Counted from the stretch's first letter, positions 16,745-25,557 are shown. The stretch is DNA of 64,000 nt from Mesobacterium pallidum (GCF_019966535.1 NZ_JAIMID010000003.1:299487-363486), one strand, 5' to 3'. Numbers and translations: made by a program. The notes: generated by a model from the letters alone, not told the origin.

Positions 16745-18253
16745 ATGTTCGAAAACCTATCCGAACGCCTCTCTGGCGTCTTCGACCGCCTGACCAAGCA
16801 AGGTGCGCTGAGCGAGGACGACGTCAAGACCGCCCTGCGCGAGGTCCGCGTGGCCCTGCTCGAGGCCGACGTCTCTCTCCCCGTGGCGCGCGACTTCGTC
16901 AAGGCGGTGCAGGACAAGGCGACCGGCCAGGCCGTGACCCGGTCGGTGACGCCGGGCCAGCAGGTCGTCAAGATCGTCCACGACGCGCTGGTCGACACGC
17001 TGACCGGCGCCGAGGACCCCGGCAAGCTCAAGATCGACAACCCGCCCGCGCCGATCCTGATGGTCGGCCTGCAGGGCGGCGGCAAGACGACGACCACCGC
17101 CAAGCTGGCCAAGCGCCTGAAGGAGCGCGAGGGCAAGAAGGTCCTGATGGCCTCGCTCGACATCTACCGCCCGGCGGCCATGGACCAGCTGCAGATCCTT
17201 GGCGCGCAGATCGGCGTCGACACCCTGCCCATCGTGCCGGGCCAGAAGCCCGTCGACATCGCCCGCCGCGCCAAGCAGCAGGCGACCATGGGCGGCTACG
17301 ACGTCTACATGCTCGACACCGCGGGCCGGCTGCAGATCGACCAGGTCCTGATGCAGGAGGTCGAGGACGTCCGCGATGTGGTCAAGCCGCGCGAGACGCT
17401 GCTGGTGGTCGACGGCCTGACCGGCCAGGTCGCGGTCGAGGTCGCGCAGGAATTCGACGCCAAGATCGGCGTCTCGGGCGTGGTCCTGACCCGGATGGAT
17501 GGCGACGGCCGCGGCGGTGCGGCCCTGTCGATGCGCGCCGTGACCGGCAAGCCGATCCGCTTCGTCGGCCTCGGCGAAAAGATGGACGCGCTCGAGACCT
17601 TCGAGCCCGAGCGGATCGCCGGCCGTATCCTCGGCATGGGCGACATCGTGGCCCTCGTCGAAAAGGCGCAGGAGACCATCGAGGCCGAGCAGGCCGAGCG
17701 CATGATGAAGCGCTTCCAGAAGGGTCAGTTCAACATGAACGACCTCAAGATGCAGCTCGAGCAGATGCTCAAGATGGGCGGCATGGAAGGGCTGATGCAG
17801 ATGATGCCCGGCATGGGCAAGATGGCCAAGCAGCTCGACGGCGCCGGGATCGACGACAAGGTGATCCGCCAGCAGATCGCGCTGATCCAGTCCATGACCA
17901 AGCGCGAACGCGCCAACCCGGCGATTCTCCAGGCCAGCCGAAAAAAGCGGATCGCCGCCGGCGCGGGCATGGAAGTGTCGGAACTGAACAAGCTGCTCAA
18001 GATGCAGCGTCAGATGGCCGATATGATGAAGAAGATGGGCAAGATGGGCAAAGGCGGCATGCTGAAACAGGCCATGAAGGGCATGTTCGGCAAGGGCGGC
18101 ATGCCGGCAGACATGGCCGGCATGGACCCCAGTCAGATGGACCCCAAGGCGCTGGAAGCGGCCGCCCGCCAGATGGGCATGGGCGGCAAGCTGCCCGGCC
18201 TTGGCGGCGGCGCCCTGCCTCCGGGCCTCTCGGGATTCGGCAAGAAGAAGTGA
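16745..18253 (+). CDS. ffh: Signal recognition particle GTPase Ffh
   Basis: Ffh binds 4.5S RNA and signal sequences on ribosomes and, with FtsY, targets nascent membrane proteins to the translocon. The protein is 502 residues. It has the N domain (residues 1-90), the G domain with P-loop GLQGGGKTTTT (108-118), DTAGRL near 192 and TRMDGDGRGG near 250, and a methionine-rich M domain from about 300 with a very Met/Gly-rich C-terminus. The upstream extension of the frame is discarded, because MFENLSERL is the family start. It heads a run that continues to rpsP and rimM on the same strand. Confidence 0.97.
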   Translation: MFENLSERLSGVFDRLTKQGALSEDDVKTALREVRVALLEADVSLPVARDFVKAVQDKATGQAVTRSVTPGQQVVKIVHDALVDTLTGAEDPGKLKIDNPPAPILMVGLQGGGKTTTTAKLAKRLKEREGKKVLMASLDIYRPAAMDQLQILGAQIGVDTLPIVPGQKPVDIARRAKQQATMGGYDVYMLDTAGRLQIDQVLMQEVEDVRDVVKPRETLLVVDGLTGQVAVEVAQEFDAKIGVSGVVLTRMDGDGRGGAALSMRAVTGKPIRFVGLGEKMDALETFEPERIAGRILGMGDIVALVEKAQETIEAEQAERMMKRFQKGQFNMNDLKMQLEQMLKMGGMEGLMQMMPGMGKMAKQLDGAGIDDKVIRQQIALIQSMTKRERANPAILQASRKKRIAAGAGMEVSELNKLLKMQRQMADMMKKMGKMGKGGMLKQAMKGMFGKGGMPADMAGMDPSQMDPKALEAAARQMGMGGKLPGLGGGALPPGLSGFGKKK

Positions 18254-18337
18254 GCCTGCGCCTGTCGCATATCCCGGGCCCCGCCCCGATGACGACCCGA
18301 TCCGCCCCGCGGACCGGCTGCGATGGCGCACGTCCCT

Positions 18338-18364
18338 GCCTTTCATCTTTCCACAAATATGCAA
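18338..18364 (-). repeat. GATGAAG-box copy between ffh and GNAT 1
   Basis: Read on the minus strand, GCATATTTGTGGAAAGATGAAAGG repeats the sequence found at 11758-11780 and resembles the box at 46914-46937. Confidence 0.6.
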
Positions 18365-18395
18365 TCGCCCGGTCTCAACCGGCGGGAGGCGCGGC

Positions 18396-18944
18396 ATGAG
18401 CCTGACCAATGCCCCCCGCCTCGAGACCCCGCGCCTGATCCTGCGCGGCCCGGAAAAGTCGGATGCCGAGCACGTGATCCGCTTTCTCCAGGACCCGCTG
18501 CGCAGCGAAGGCTTCGGCCATATCGCCGAGCGCGGCAATGCCTGGCGCTGGTTCGCCATGAACGTCGGCCATTGGCACTGGCACGGCTACGGCTATTTCG
18601 TGATCGAGACCCGCGAGGGTGAGGTCGCCGGCATCTCCGGCATCTGGAACCCCGAGACCTGGCCCGAGCCCGAGGTCGGCTGGGTCGTCTTCGACGGCTT
18701 CGAGGGCCGCGGAATCGCCTTCGAGGCAGCCTTCCGCGCCCGGCAATGGGCCTACGAGGAGCTCGGCTTCACCACGCTCACGTCGAACATCGTGCCGGGC
18801 AACGACCGCTCGGTCGCGCTGGCGAGACGGCTGGGCGCCAGGTACGAGCGGACCTACGTGAACACCAACATGGGCGAGGACGAGCTGTGGCGGCACCCCT
18901 CGCCCGAGGATCTGGCCGATGGCGGGATGGAGGCCTACGCATGA
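18396..18944 (+). CDS. GNAT acetyltransferase 1 (RimJ/RimL type)
   Basis: This 182-residue acetyl-CoA-dependent N-acetyltransferase has the Acetyltransf_3 pattern. It starts PRLETPRLILRGPEKSD, carries motif A as GWVVFDGFEGRGIAFEA, and ends in the NDRSVALARRLGA helix. The ATG at 18396 follows GGCGGGAGG. It is the first of three consecutive GNAT genes joined by ATGA overlaps and then coupled to chorismate mutase. The targets are unknown. Closeness to ffh, rpsP and rimM suggests, but does not show, a ribosome or translation-factor target. Confidence 0.82.
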   Translation: MSLTNAPRLETPRLILRGPEKSDAEHVIRFLQDPLRSEGFGHIAERGNAWRWFAMNVGHWHWHGYGYFVIETREGEVAGISGIWNPETWPEPEVGWVVFDGFEGRGIAFEAAFRARQWAYEELGFTTLTSNIVPGNDRSVALARRLGARYERTYVNTNMGEDELWRHPSPEDLADGGMEAYA

Positions 18945-19465
18945 CCTCCCATGCCGCTCATATCCCGGTGATCGAGACCGGGCGCCTGACCCTGCGCGCG
19001 ATCGGCGAGGATGATCTGGACGCGCTGGCCGCCTTCTATGAAGGCGACCGGTCGTCCTTTGTCGGCGGGCCGCTGGACCGCGCGCGGTGCTGGCAGATGA
19101 TCGCCGGCAATCTCGGCCATTGGCTGCTGCGCGGCTACGGCATGTGGGTGATCGACGGCAAGGAGACCGGCACGCCAATCGGCCTTGTCGGCTTTATCTA
19201 CCGCGAGGGCTGGCAGGAGCCGGAGCTGGGCTGGCAGATCTGGGACGGCGAAGGCAAGGGCTATGCCCATGAGGCCGCCGCCGCCGCGCGCGCCCATGGC
19301 GCGGCGCAGTTCGGGCTGGACAGCGTGATTTCCTACATCCACCCGGCCAATGCGCGCAGCCAGGCCCTGGCCCGTCGCCTTGGCGCGGCGCCCGAAAGCA
19401 AACATGTGCTGCTGGGGACCGAGGTCGACGTCTGGCGCCATCCCAAGGCGGAGGGCACGGCATGA
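18941..19465 (+). CDS. GNAT acetyltransferase 2
   Basis: This 174-residue protein is the second of three related acetyltransferases. It starts at an ATGA overlap with GNAT 1 and keeps the same layout: VIETGRLTLRAIGEDD, a GWQIWDGEGKGYAHEA acetyl-CoA loop, and NARSQALARRLGA. The GHWLLRGYGMWVI segment near residue 63 matches GNAT 1 (GHWHWHGYGYFVI) and GNAT 3 (GHWEIRGFGMWMI), which supports local duplication. Confidence 0.82.
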   Translation: MTSHAAHIPVIETGRLTLRAIGEDDLDALAAFYEGDRSSFVGGPLDRARCWQMIAGNLGHWLLRGYGMWVIDGKETGTPIGLVGFIYREGWQEPELGWQIWDGEGKGYAHEAAAAARAHGAAQFGLDSVISYIHPANARSQALARRLGAAPESKHVLLGTEVDVWRHPKAEGTA

Positions 19466-20070
19466 GCGGCATCCAGATCCCCGTGCTGGAAACCCGGCGC
19501 CTGATCCTGCGCGGGCCGGAACCCGGGGATTACCCGAACTTCCGGGCGACCTTCTCCAGCTACCGCTCGCGCTTCATGGGCGGGCCGCTGAACCCCTACG
19601 AGACCTGGATGCTCTATGCCGCCGAGATGGGGCATTGGGAGATCCGCGGCTTCGGCATGTGGATGATCCACGACCGCGCGACCGACAAGACGCTGGGCAT
19701 GGCCGGCGGCTGGTTCCCCGCCATGTGGCCCGAGCGTGAACTCGCGTGGATCATCTGGCCCGAAGTGGCCGGCAAGGGCATCGCGCTCGAGGCGACCCAT
19801 GCCTGCCGCGATTATTTCTACCGCCAGCAGGGCTGGGACGGGGCGGTCAGCTACATCGACCCCAAGAACCTCGAATCGATCAAGCTGGCCGAGCGGCTGG
19901 GCGCCAGGAAGGACAAGGCCGCGGCAAGCGTCGACGGCAACGATGCCGTCTATCGCCATCCCTCGCCCGCCGACCTTGGCAACAGCCAGATCCGCGACGC
20001 CATCGAAGCCGAGATCGCCCATTACCAGGGGGCCATCTTCCCCTCGACCATGAAAGGAGCCGCCGCATGA
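19462..20070 (+). CDS. GNAT acetyltransferase 3
   Basis: This is the third acetyltransferase of the row, 202 residues, again starting at an ATGA overlap. It has ETRRLILRGPEPGDY at the start, motif A as AWIIWPEVAGKGIALEA and the closing helix NLESIKLAERLGA. It carries about 30 extra C-terminal residues not seen in the other two. It overlaps chorismate mutase by four bases, so translation of the two is probably coupled. Confidence 0.82.
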   Translation: MSGIQIPVLETRRLILRGPEPGDYPNFRATFSSYRSRFMGGPLNPYETWMLYAAEMGHWEIRGFGMWMIHDRATDKTLGMAGGWFPAMWPERELAWIIWPEVAGKGIALEATHACRDYFYRQQGWDGAVSYIDPKNLESIKLAERLGARKDKAAASVDGNDAVYRHPSPADLGNSQIRDAIEAEIAHYQGAIFPSTMKGAAA

Positions 20071-20366
20071 GCGACGATGCCGTCACCCGCGCCGCCGCGC
20101 TGCTGAATAGCCACCGCGAGAGCATCGACCGGCTCGACGCGATCCTCGTCTACACGCTGGGCGAGCGGTTCAAGCACACCCAGGCGGTGGGCAAGCTGAA
20201 AGCCGAACACGACCTTCCCCCGTCCGATCCCACGCGTGAGGCCACGCAGATCGCACGGCTCGAAGACCTGGCGATCCAGGCCGACCTCGACCCGGAATTC
20301 GCCAAGAGCTTCCTGAATTTCATCATTCGGGAAGTCATCAAGCACCACGAGAAACACCAATCCTGA
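20067..20366 (+). CDS. Chorismate mutase (AroQ class)
   Basis: This 99-residue all-helical enzyme converts chorismate to prephenate, the branch step to phenylalanine and tyrosine. The AroQ signature is visible: [20 protein letters not shown] at the start, then a [22 protein letters not shown] region with catalytic basic residues, and a C-terminal helix ending [13 protein letters not shown]. Start at the ATGA overlap with GNAT 3. It is a stand-alone domain with no prephenate dehydratase or DAHP synthase fusion. It sits just before rpsP. Confidence 0.9.
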   Translation: MSDDAVTRAAALLNSHRESIDRLDAILVYTLGERFKHTQAVGKLKAEHDLPPSDPTREATQIARLEDLAIQADLDPEFAKSFLNFIIREVIKHHEKHQS

Positions 20367-20410
20367 CGGGATCGCCCGTCACCAAGAAGCCATTCGAAGG
20401 AGATACCCCC

Positions 20411-20800
20411 ATGGCCATGAAAATCCGTCTCGCCCGCGGCGGCTCGAAAAAGCGTCCGTTCTACCGCATCGTCGCCGCCGATTCGCGCATGCCGCGCGAC
20501 GGCCGCTTCATCGAGAAGCTGGGCACCTACAACCCGCTGCTGCCCAAGGACAGCGAAGACCGCGTCAAGATGGACGTCGAGCGCGTCCAGTACTGGATCG
20601 GTGAAGGCGCCCAGGTGACCGACCGCGTGTCGCGCATGCTGGAAGCCGCCGGCGTCATCGAGAAGAAGACCCGCAGCAACCCCAACAAGGGCACCCCGGG
20701 CAAGAAGGCCCAGGACCGCGCCGACGCCAAGGCCGAGAAGGCCAAGGCCGCCGCCGAAGCCGCTGCTGCACCGGCCGAAGAGGTTGCCGCGGAGGAGTGA
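20411..20800 (+). CDS. rpsP: 30S ribosomal protein S16
   Basis: S16 is an early 30S assembly protein. The 129-residue protein starts [20 protein letters not shown], the family signature. It has an extended alanine/lysine-rich C-terminal tail ([13 protein letters not shown]...), common in alphaproteobacteria. A strong GAAGGAGATACC ribosome site precedes the ATG. It is followed by a clear intrinsic terminator, so the ffh-rpsP block may end here, with rimM read from another start. Confidence 0.97.
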   Translation: MAMKIRLARGGSKKRPFYRIVAADSRMPRDGRFIEKLGTYNPLLPKDSEDRVKMDVERVQYWIGEGAQVTDRVSRMLEAAGVIEKKTRSNPNKGTPGKKAQDRADAKAEKAKAAAEAAAAPAEEVAAEE

Positions 20801-20821
20801 TCCTGCCCGCATGGCACTTCG

Positions 20822-20855
20822 GGGCCGCGTCCGGGACACCGGCGCGGCCCTTTTT
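20822..20855 (+). terminator. Rho-independent terminator after rpsP
   Basis: GGGCCGCG (20822-20829) pairs with CGCGGCCC (20843-20850) and is followed by TTTTT (20851-20855). Confidence 0.85.
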
Positions 20856-20891
20856 CGTGGCTTGATCAGATTGTGTGCCTGACGGCACACA

Positions 20892-20985
20892 GTGTCAGCC
20901 TGCGCAAGGCGCAGGCCGGTGGGGGGCGCTGCCCCCCGGGCGCCAGGGCGCCCGCCCCCCGAGGTATTTTCGAAACGATGAAGGG
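20892..20985. repeat. Diverged repeat element with GATGAAG box upstream of rimM
   Basis: A GC-rich stretch with GGGGGGCGCTGCCCCCC and GGGCGCCAGGGCGCCC hairpins ends in CCCCCCGAGGTATTTTCGAAACGATGAAGG. The box matches those at 4041-4066 and 7409-7432, but the hairpin part differs. Confidence 0.65.
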
Positions 20986-21030
20986 CTGGGGGGAATTGCC
21001 CATTGCCTTTGCGCGGGGCATGGTCGGGCG

Positions 21031-21189
21031 ATGATGTCCTTGCTGCGCCTCGTGATCCTGCTGCCGCTTGCCTTCCTTGCGGGAATGCTTTTTGAACGGA
21101 ACCGCGTGGCGGAGTTGTGCATCGCCGCGGGCGGCGAGGTCGTCAGCGACACCTGTGTGCCGGGCGGCGAAGAAGGGATCGGGGAATGA
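21031..21189 (+). CDS. Small 52-residue membrane protein
   Basis: This short ORF has one strong N-terminal hydrophobic helix ([18 protein letters not shown]), then a short tail with two cysteines ([15 protein letters not shown]) and an acidic end. Its stop overlaps the rimM start (ATGA), so it is in position to be cotranslated with rimM. I do not recognise it. The overlap, hydrophobic helix and gene-sized gap make it likely real. ATG at 21031 is immediately followed by a second ATG, so the start could be three bases later. Confidence 0.6.
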   Translation: MMSLLRLVILLPLAFLAGMLFERNRVAELCIAAGGEVVSDTCVPGGEEGIGE

Positions 21190-21692
21190 GCGAAGAGCGG
21201 GTCTGCGTGGGCGCGATAGCCGGGGCCTTCGGCGTCAAGGGCGAGGTGCGGATCAAGTCCTTCACCTCGGACCCGGCGGCGATCGGAGATTATTCTCCGC
21301 TGGAGAGCGAGGATGGCGGGCGCAGCTGGGACATCTCGGTCGAGCGGCCGATCAAGAACGGGTTTGCCGCGCGGCTGTCGGGCGTGTTGACCAAGGAAGA
21401 CGCCGACGCGCTGAAGGGCGTGCAGCTTTGGGTGCCGCGGGACCGCTTGCCTGACCTGCCCGACGACGAGTTCTACCATGCGGACCTGATCGGGCTGGTG
21501 GTGCTTGATACCGGCGGGGCCGAGCTTGGCCATGTGACGGCGGTGCAGAACAACGGCGCCGATGACCTTCTGGAGCTGCGGGTGCCGGGCCAATCGGCGA
21601 CCGTGCTGCTGCCCTTCACCCGTGCCTGTGTGCCCACCGTCGATATCGATGCCGGACGCATCGTGGCCGACCCGCCCGAGGGGCTGTTCTGA
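21186..21692 (+). CDS. rimM: Ribosome maturation factor RimM
   Basis: RimM binds S19 and helps the 30S head mature. The 168-residue protein has the N-terminal RimM beta-barrel ([20 protein letters not shown] at the start) and a C-terminal PRC-like domain ([21 protein letters not shown] near residue 95, then [20 protein letters not shown]). ATG overlaps the upstream small gene. In many bacteria rimM is followed by trmD and rplS. Here an unknown membrane gene follows instead, and neither appears in the window. Confidence 0.95.
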   Translation: MSEERVCVGAIAGAFGVKGEVRIKSFTSDPAAIGDYSPLESEDGGRSWDISVERPIKNGFAARLSGVLTKEDADALKGVQLWVPRDRLPDLPDDEFYHADLIGLVVLDTGGAELGHVTAVQNNGADDLLELRVPGQSATVLLPFTRACVPTVDIDAGRIVADPPEGLF

Positions 21693-21694
21693 CC

Positions 21695-22525
21695 ATGCTG
21701 CCGCCGCGCTACAGCGCCGGCGGGCTGATCCTGGCCTATGCGCCGCTTTTCGCGGGGCCGATCGTCGCCGGCTGGGCGGGGCATCCGATGGCTATGGCCT
21801 GGCCCTTTGCGCTGATCTTCCTGGCGCTCATGACCTGGCTGCGGCGGCCCGATCTGGGGACCGGCGCGGGCTGGGCGCAGCTTGGGCTGCTGGCGGTGGT
21901 GCAGGTGGCCCTGGTGCAGGCGCTGATGGGGTTCGGGCGGTTGCTGAGCGTGGTCCGGGCGTTTCCCGACCTGCCGACCTGGCTCCCGCTGGCGGTCTCG
22001 GGCGCGGCGGCTGTGCTTGCGATGCAGCGCTACCGGAACGCGGATGCGATGGACCGGATGCTGGACGGCATGATCGAGACCGTCGAGGCGATGGAGACGC
22101 CCGAGCGCCCCGCCCCCGTCGCGCGGTTCCTGCGCGATGTGCAGGCCCTGCCCGCGCGGACCACCGGCCTTGTCGATCCCATCGCGCAGCGGCTGGAAGC
22201 CGAGATGGGGCCCGGGGCGATCCCGCATCTGCTGCACGAGATCGGCACCGACCCGGACGTGGATTTCGCCGTGATGCGCCTGCTCGCCCCCGGCTACATG
22301 CGCAGCGATCCCGGCCACGCGGTCGGCGTGTCGCGGTTGCTGGAATGTGGCCTTGCCAGCCGCGATCCGGGTGTGCGGGGCGAGGCCGTCCTCACCACGC
22401 TGGCGATGATCGACGCCGGCGACGACCCGGCCTTCTGGCCCGACCCGGCGCTGGTCGACAGCCTCGCCGCCGAGGACCCGCGCCTCGAGGACCTTGCCCG
22501 CGCCATGGACGCCGCGTCCGCCTGA
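21695..22525 (+). CDS. Membrane protein of unknown function downstream of rimM
   Basis: The 276-residue product has three or four hydrophobic segments in the first 110 residues (LILAYAPLFAGPIVAGWAG, WPFALIFLALMTWL, and two more). A soluble, mostly helical C-terminal half of about 160 residues is acidic and has no motif I recognise. It starts two bases after the rimM stop, so cotranslation is likely. No function can be assigned. Confidence 0.7.
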   Translation: MLPPRYSAGGLILAYAPLFAGPIVAGWAGHPMAMAWPFALIFLALMTWLRRPDLGTGAGWAQLGLLAVVQVALVQALMGFGRLLSVVRAFPDLPTWLPLAVSGAAAVLAMQRYRNADAMDRMLDGMIETVEAMETPERPAPVARFLRDVQALPARTTGLVDPIAQRLEAEMGPGAIPHLLHEIGTDPDVDFAVMRLLAPGYMRSDPGHAVGVSRLLECGLASRDPGVRGEAVLTTLAMIDAGDDPAFWPDPALVDSLAAEDPRLEDLARAMDAASA

Positions 22526-22609
22526 CACCGGCCGCGAAAATCCGCCCCTTCCCCCTTTCCCCCGGGCGCGCTCTGGCCTAGCACGTCCCTGCAGCAGGCG
22601 GAGGACCAG

Positions 22610-23269
22610 ATGAGCCAGATCACCCTTGTCCGGCACGGTCAGGCCAACAGCCAGGCCCGGGACGAGCAGAGCTATGACAAGCTCAGCGAGCTGGGCCACC
22701 AGCAGGCGCGCTGGCTGGGCGAGCATTTCGACGCCAGCGGGGAACGGTTTGCCCGGGTCTACAGCGGCACCCTGCGCCGCCACCGGGAAACGGCCGCGGG
22801 CATCGGCACCGAGCGCCACGCCGAGCTGGTGCTGGACGAGCGGCTGAACGAGATCCGCTATTTCGACCTGGCGCACCTGGCGCTGGAACAGCACGGGCTA
22901 GCGATCCCGCAGGGGCGCGAGGAGTTTGCGCGCCACTCGGTCAGGATGATCGGCATGTGGCGCGATGGGCAGCTGGAAGACACGCCCGAGAGCTATGACC
23001 ACTTCATGACCCGCATCCGCGAGGCAATCGACGAGATCGCCGCCGGCAAGGGACGCGCGCTGGTGGTCACCTCGGGCGGCTGGATCGGCGTGGCGCTGGC
23101 GCAGCTGATGGAGCTTGGACCGCAGCAGATGAGCCTGATGATGATGTCGGTGATGAACACCAGCGTGACGCGGTTGCAGCCGCTGAACGGGCAGCTCATG
23201 CTGGCGCAGTTCAACGCCCTGCCGCATCTCGAAACCGTGCAGCGCCAGTTCGCACGGACCCATATCTGA
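22610..23269 (+). CDS. Histidine phosphatase-family protein (second His replaced)
   Basis: This 219-residue protein has the phosphoglycerate-mutase-like fold. The N-terminal LVRHGQAN motif with the phosphate-accepting His (H9) and the SGTLRRHRETA segment near residue 48 are present. The second core motif, normally with a His, reads VVTSGGWIG, so a Ser sits where the general acid/base-side His is expected. This variant occurs in a subset of the family; activity cannot be assumed. ATG at 22610 follows GGCGGAGGACCAG. It is 11 bases ahead of the saccharopine pair and may be cotranscribed. Confidence 0.85.
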   Translation: MSQITLVRHGQANSQARDEQSYDKLSELGHQQARWLGEHFDASGERFARVYSGTLRRHRETAAGIGTERHAELVLDERLNEIRYFDLAHLALEQHGLAIPQGREEFARHSVRMIGMWRDGQLEDTPESYDHFMTRIREAIDEIAAGKGRALVVTSGGWIGVALAQLMELGPQQMSLMMMSVMNTSVTRLQPLNGQLMLAQFNALPHLETVQRQFARTHI

Positions 23270-23280
23270 GAGGGACAGCC

Positions 23281-24342
23281 ATGACACATCTCTGGGTCCG
23301 GGCCGAAAGCCGCCCGAACGAGGACCGCGTCGGCGTCACGCCCGAGGGGGTGCGGGCGCTGATTGCGGCCGGTTTCCGCGTGACGGTCGAGGAAAGCGCC
23401 ACCCGCGCGATCCCTTATGACGGGTTCGCCGCCGCCGGGGCCGACCGCGCGGCCGAGGGGGCCTGGGTGAACGCGCCGGACGACGCCATCGTCTTCGGGC
23501 TCAAGGAGCTGCCGGACGACGGCACGCCCCTGCGCCACCGGCACATCATGTTCGGCCATGCCTTCAAGGGCCAGCATTCGGGGCGCGAACTGCTCCGGCG
23601 GCTCAAAGCCGGGGGCGGGACGCTTTACGATCTCGAATACCTCGTGGACGAAAGCGGCCGGCGCGTGGCGGCCTTCGGCTACTGGGCGGGCTTTGCCGGT
23701 GCGGCGGTCACGCTGCTGGCCTGGGCCGCGCAGGCTGAGGGCGGGATCTGCCCGGCGGTGGGCGCCTACCCGGACAAGGACGCGCTGGTCGATGCGCTGG
23801 GAATCGCGCTGGACGAGACGGGCCGCGACCTGCCCGCCGCCATCGTGATCGGCGCGCTGGGGCGGGTCGGCACCGGGGCGTCGGACCTCTGCGACCTGCT
23901 GGGCGTCCCGGTGACGCGCTGGGACATGGCCGAGACGGCCGGCGGCGGGCCTTTCCCGCAGATCCTGGAGCACGACGTGTTCCTCAACTGCATCTTCGCG
24001 CGTCCGGGCACGCCGGTCTTCGTCCCGAAGACCGCACTGGACGCCCCGCGACAGCTGACCGCCATCGGTGACATCGCCTGCGACCCGGACAGCGATTACA
24101 ACCCGATCCCGGTCTACGGGCGCGCCACCAGCTGGGATGCGCCGGTGGTGCGGGTGCATGAGGCCCCGCTGCTTGACGTCATGGCCATAGACAACCTGCC
24201 CTCGATGCTGCCGGTCGAAAGCTCGGAGGATTACGCGGGCCAGCTCTTGCCCTCGCTGCTGACCCTTGGCAGCCTCGATGCGGGCGTCTGGGGCCGCGCG
24301 AAGGCCAGGTTCGACACACATATGAAGGGAGTTTCAGCATGA
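23281..24342 (+). CDS. Saccharopine dehydrogenase, lysine-forming type (LYS1-like)
   Basis: This 353-residue enzyme belongs to the NAD-dependent saccharopine dehydrogenase (L-lysine forming)/alanine dehydrogenase group. The start LWVRAESRPNEDRVGVTPEG carries the substrate-binding Arg and Lys-region pattern, GHAFKGQHSG follows near residue 92, and a Rossmann segment VIGALGRVGTGASDL lies near 195. It overlaps the next gene by four bases. In roseobacters, paired genes of this kind serve lysine breakdown through saccharopine; the yeast counterpart works in synthesis. Direction here is inferred as catabolic because bacteria make lysine by the DAP route. Confidence 0.85.
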   Translation: MTHLWVRAESRPNEDRVGVTPEGVRALIAAGFRVTVEESATRAIPYDGFAAAGADRAAEGAWVNAPDDAIVFGLKELPDDGTPLRHRHIMFGHAFKGQHSGRELLRRLKAGGGTLYDLEYLVDESGRRVAAFGYWAGFAGAAVTLLAWAAQAEGGICPAVGAYPDKDALVDALGIALDETGRDLPAAIVIGALGRVGTGASDLCDLLGVPVTRWDMAETAGGGPFPQILEHDVFLNCIFARPGTPVFVPKTALDAPRQLTAIGDIACDPDSDYNPIPVYGRATSWDAPVVRVHEAPLLDVMAIDNLPSMLPVESSEDYAGQLLPSLLTLGSLDAGVWGRAKARFDTHMKGVSA

Positions 24343-25478
24343 TCCATTGGTGTGGCACCGGCCTTTCGGCCATCCCCGGCCTGCGCAAGCTGATCCAAGA
24401 CGGCAAGCCCGTCACGGTCTGGAACCGGACCATCGACAAGGCGCAAGAGGCGGTCGGTGACCTGACCGATGCCATCCGCGCCTTCGACATCGAGGCGCTG
24501 GAGGCCGAGCTGCAGCCCGGTGACGTCGTGGTCTCGATGCTGCCCGGCGACTGGCATGTCCCGCTGGCCGAGCTGGCCATCGCCAAGGGGGCGCATTTCG
24601 TGTCGTCCTCCTACATCGCGCCCGAGATGAAGGCGCTGGACGCCAAGGCACGCGACGCGGGCGTGGCGCTGGTGAACGAGGTGGGGCTGGACCCCGGCCT
24701 CGACCACCTGATGGCCCATGCGCTGGTCGCCGATTACCGCAAGTCCAAGGGCTATGCCCCGGACAACCACCTGTCGTTCCTCTCGTATTGCGGCGGGGTG
24801 CCGAAACACGCCAATGCCTTCCGCTACAAGTTCAGCTGGTCGCCGCTGGGCGTGCTGAAGGCGCTGCGCTCGCCCTCGCGTTCGATCCGGCATTACGAAG
24901 AGCTGAAGGTCGCGCGCCCCTGGGACGCGATCACCAGCTATTCCGCGCCGCTGCAGACCCCCGAGACCTTCGAGGTCTACCCGAACCGCGACTCGCTGCC
25001 CTTCATCGAGGATTACCGGTTCGACCCGTCCTGGACGGTCAAGAACTTTGTCCGCGGCACCCTGCGGCTGAACGGCTGGGCCGAGGCCTGGACGCCGGTC
25101 TTCCGCGAGATCGAGACGCTGTCGGGCCCCGAGGGCGACGCGCGGCTGAAAGAGATGTCGGACCAGTTCTGGGCCCAGCATGCCTATGACGAGGGCGAGC
25201 CCGACCGCGTGGTGCTGTGTGTGTCGCTGAAGGCGGAAAAGGACGGCACGCCCGTCTACCACAAGACCTGGGCCATGGATGCCTGGGGCGATGCGCGCGG
25301 CACGGCCATGGCGCGGCTGGTGTCGCAGACCGTGGCGCTGGCGGTCGAGGCGGTGCTGGACCGCGAGATTCCGGCCGGCGTGCACCCGGCCCCGCACGAT
25401 CCCAAGCTGGTCAACCGCTGGCTGACAGAGCTCGAGCACCTGGCCCAGCACCTGGCGCTGGTCGATCACCTGAAGTGA
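24339..25478 (+). CDS. Saccharopine dehydrogenase, reductase-type (LYS9-like)
   Basis: This 379-residue protein belongs to the saccharopine dehydrogenase family that releases glutamate and aminoadipate semialdehyde. The N-terminal nucleotide-binding part is short (MIHWCGTGLSAIPGLRKLI), and the classic GGAGxxG loop is compressed. The conserved VNEVGLDPGLDHLMA stretch near residue 110 and LSYCGGVPKHANAFRYKFSW near 147 identify the family. The ATGA overlap with the preceding gene implies coupled translation and a two-step pathway. A terminator follows. Confidence 0.85.
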   Translation: MIHWCGTGLSAIPGLRKLIQDGKPVTVWNRTIDKAQEAVGDLTDAIRAFDIEALEAELQPGDVVVSMLPGDWHVPLAELAIAKGAHFVSSSYIAPEMKALDAKARDAGVALVNEVGLDPGLDHLMAHALVADYRKSKGYAPDNHLSFLSYCGGVPKHANAFRYKFSWSPLGVLKALRSPSRSIRHYEELKVARPWDAITSYSAPLQTPETFEVYPNRDSLPFIEDYRFDPSWTVKNFVRGTLRLNGWAEAWTPVFREIETLSGPEGDARLKEMSDQFWAQHAYDEGEPDRVVLCVSLKAEKDGTPVYHKTWAMDAWGDARGTAMARLVSQTVALAVEAVLDREIPAGVHPAPHDPKLVNRWLTELEHLAQHLALVDHLK

Positions 25479-25509
25479 CCCCGCGCCCGGTCGTAGGCGC
25501 AGATAAGAC

Positions 25510-25547
25510 ACGGGCCGGTGGCGCATTGCCCCGGCCCGTTTCGTTTG
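25510..25547. terminator. Bidirectional terminator between convergent genes
   Basis: ACGGGCCGG (25510-25518) pairs with CCGGCCCGT (25531-25539). TTTCGTTT follows on the plus side, and A-rich sequence lies on the other side. It serves the saccharopine gene and the convergent DUF3775 gene. Confidence 0.75.
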
Positions 25548-25557
25548 GCGGCGCGGC

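Noticed and set aside
16757..18559. Minus-strand open frame of 600 codons opposite ffh
   Set aside because: Leu/His/Asp-rich shadow with no motif; ffh on the plus strand is certain.
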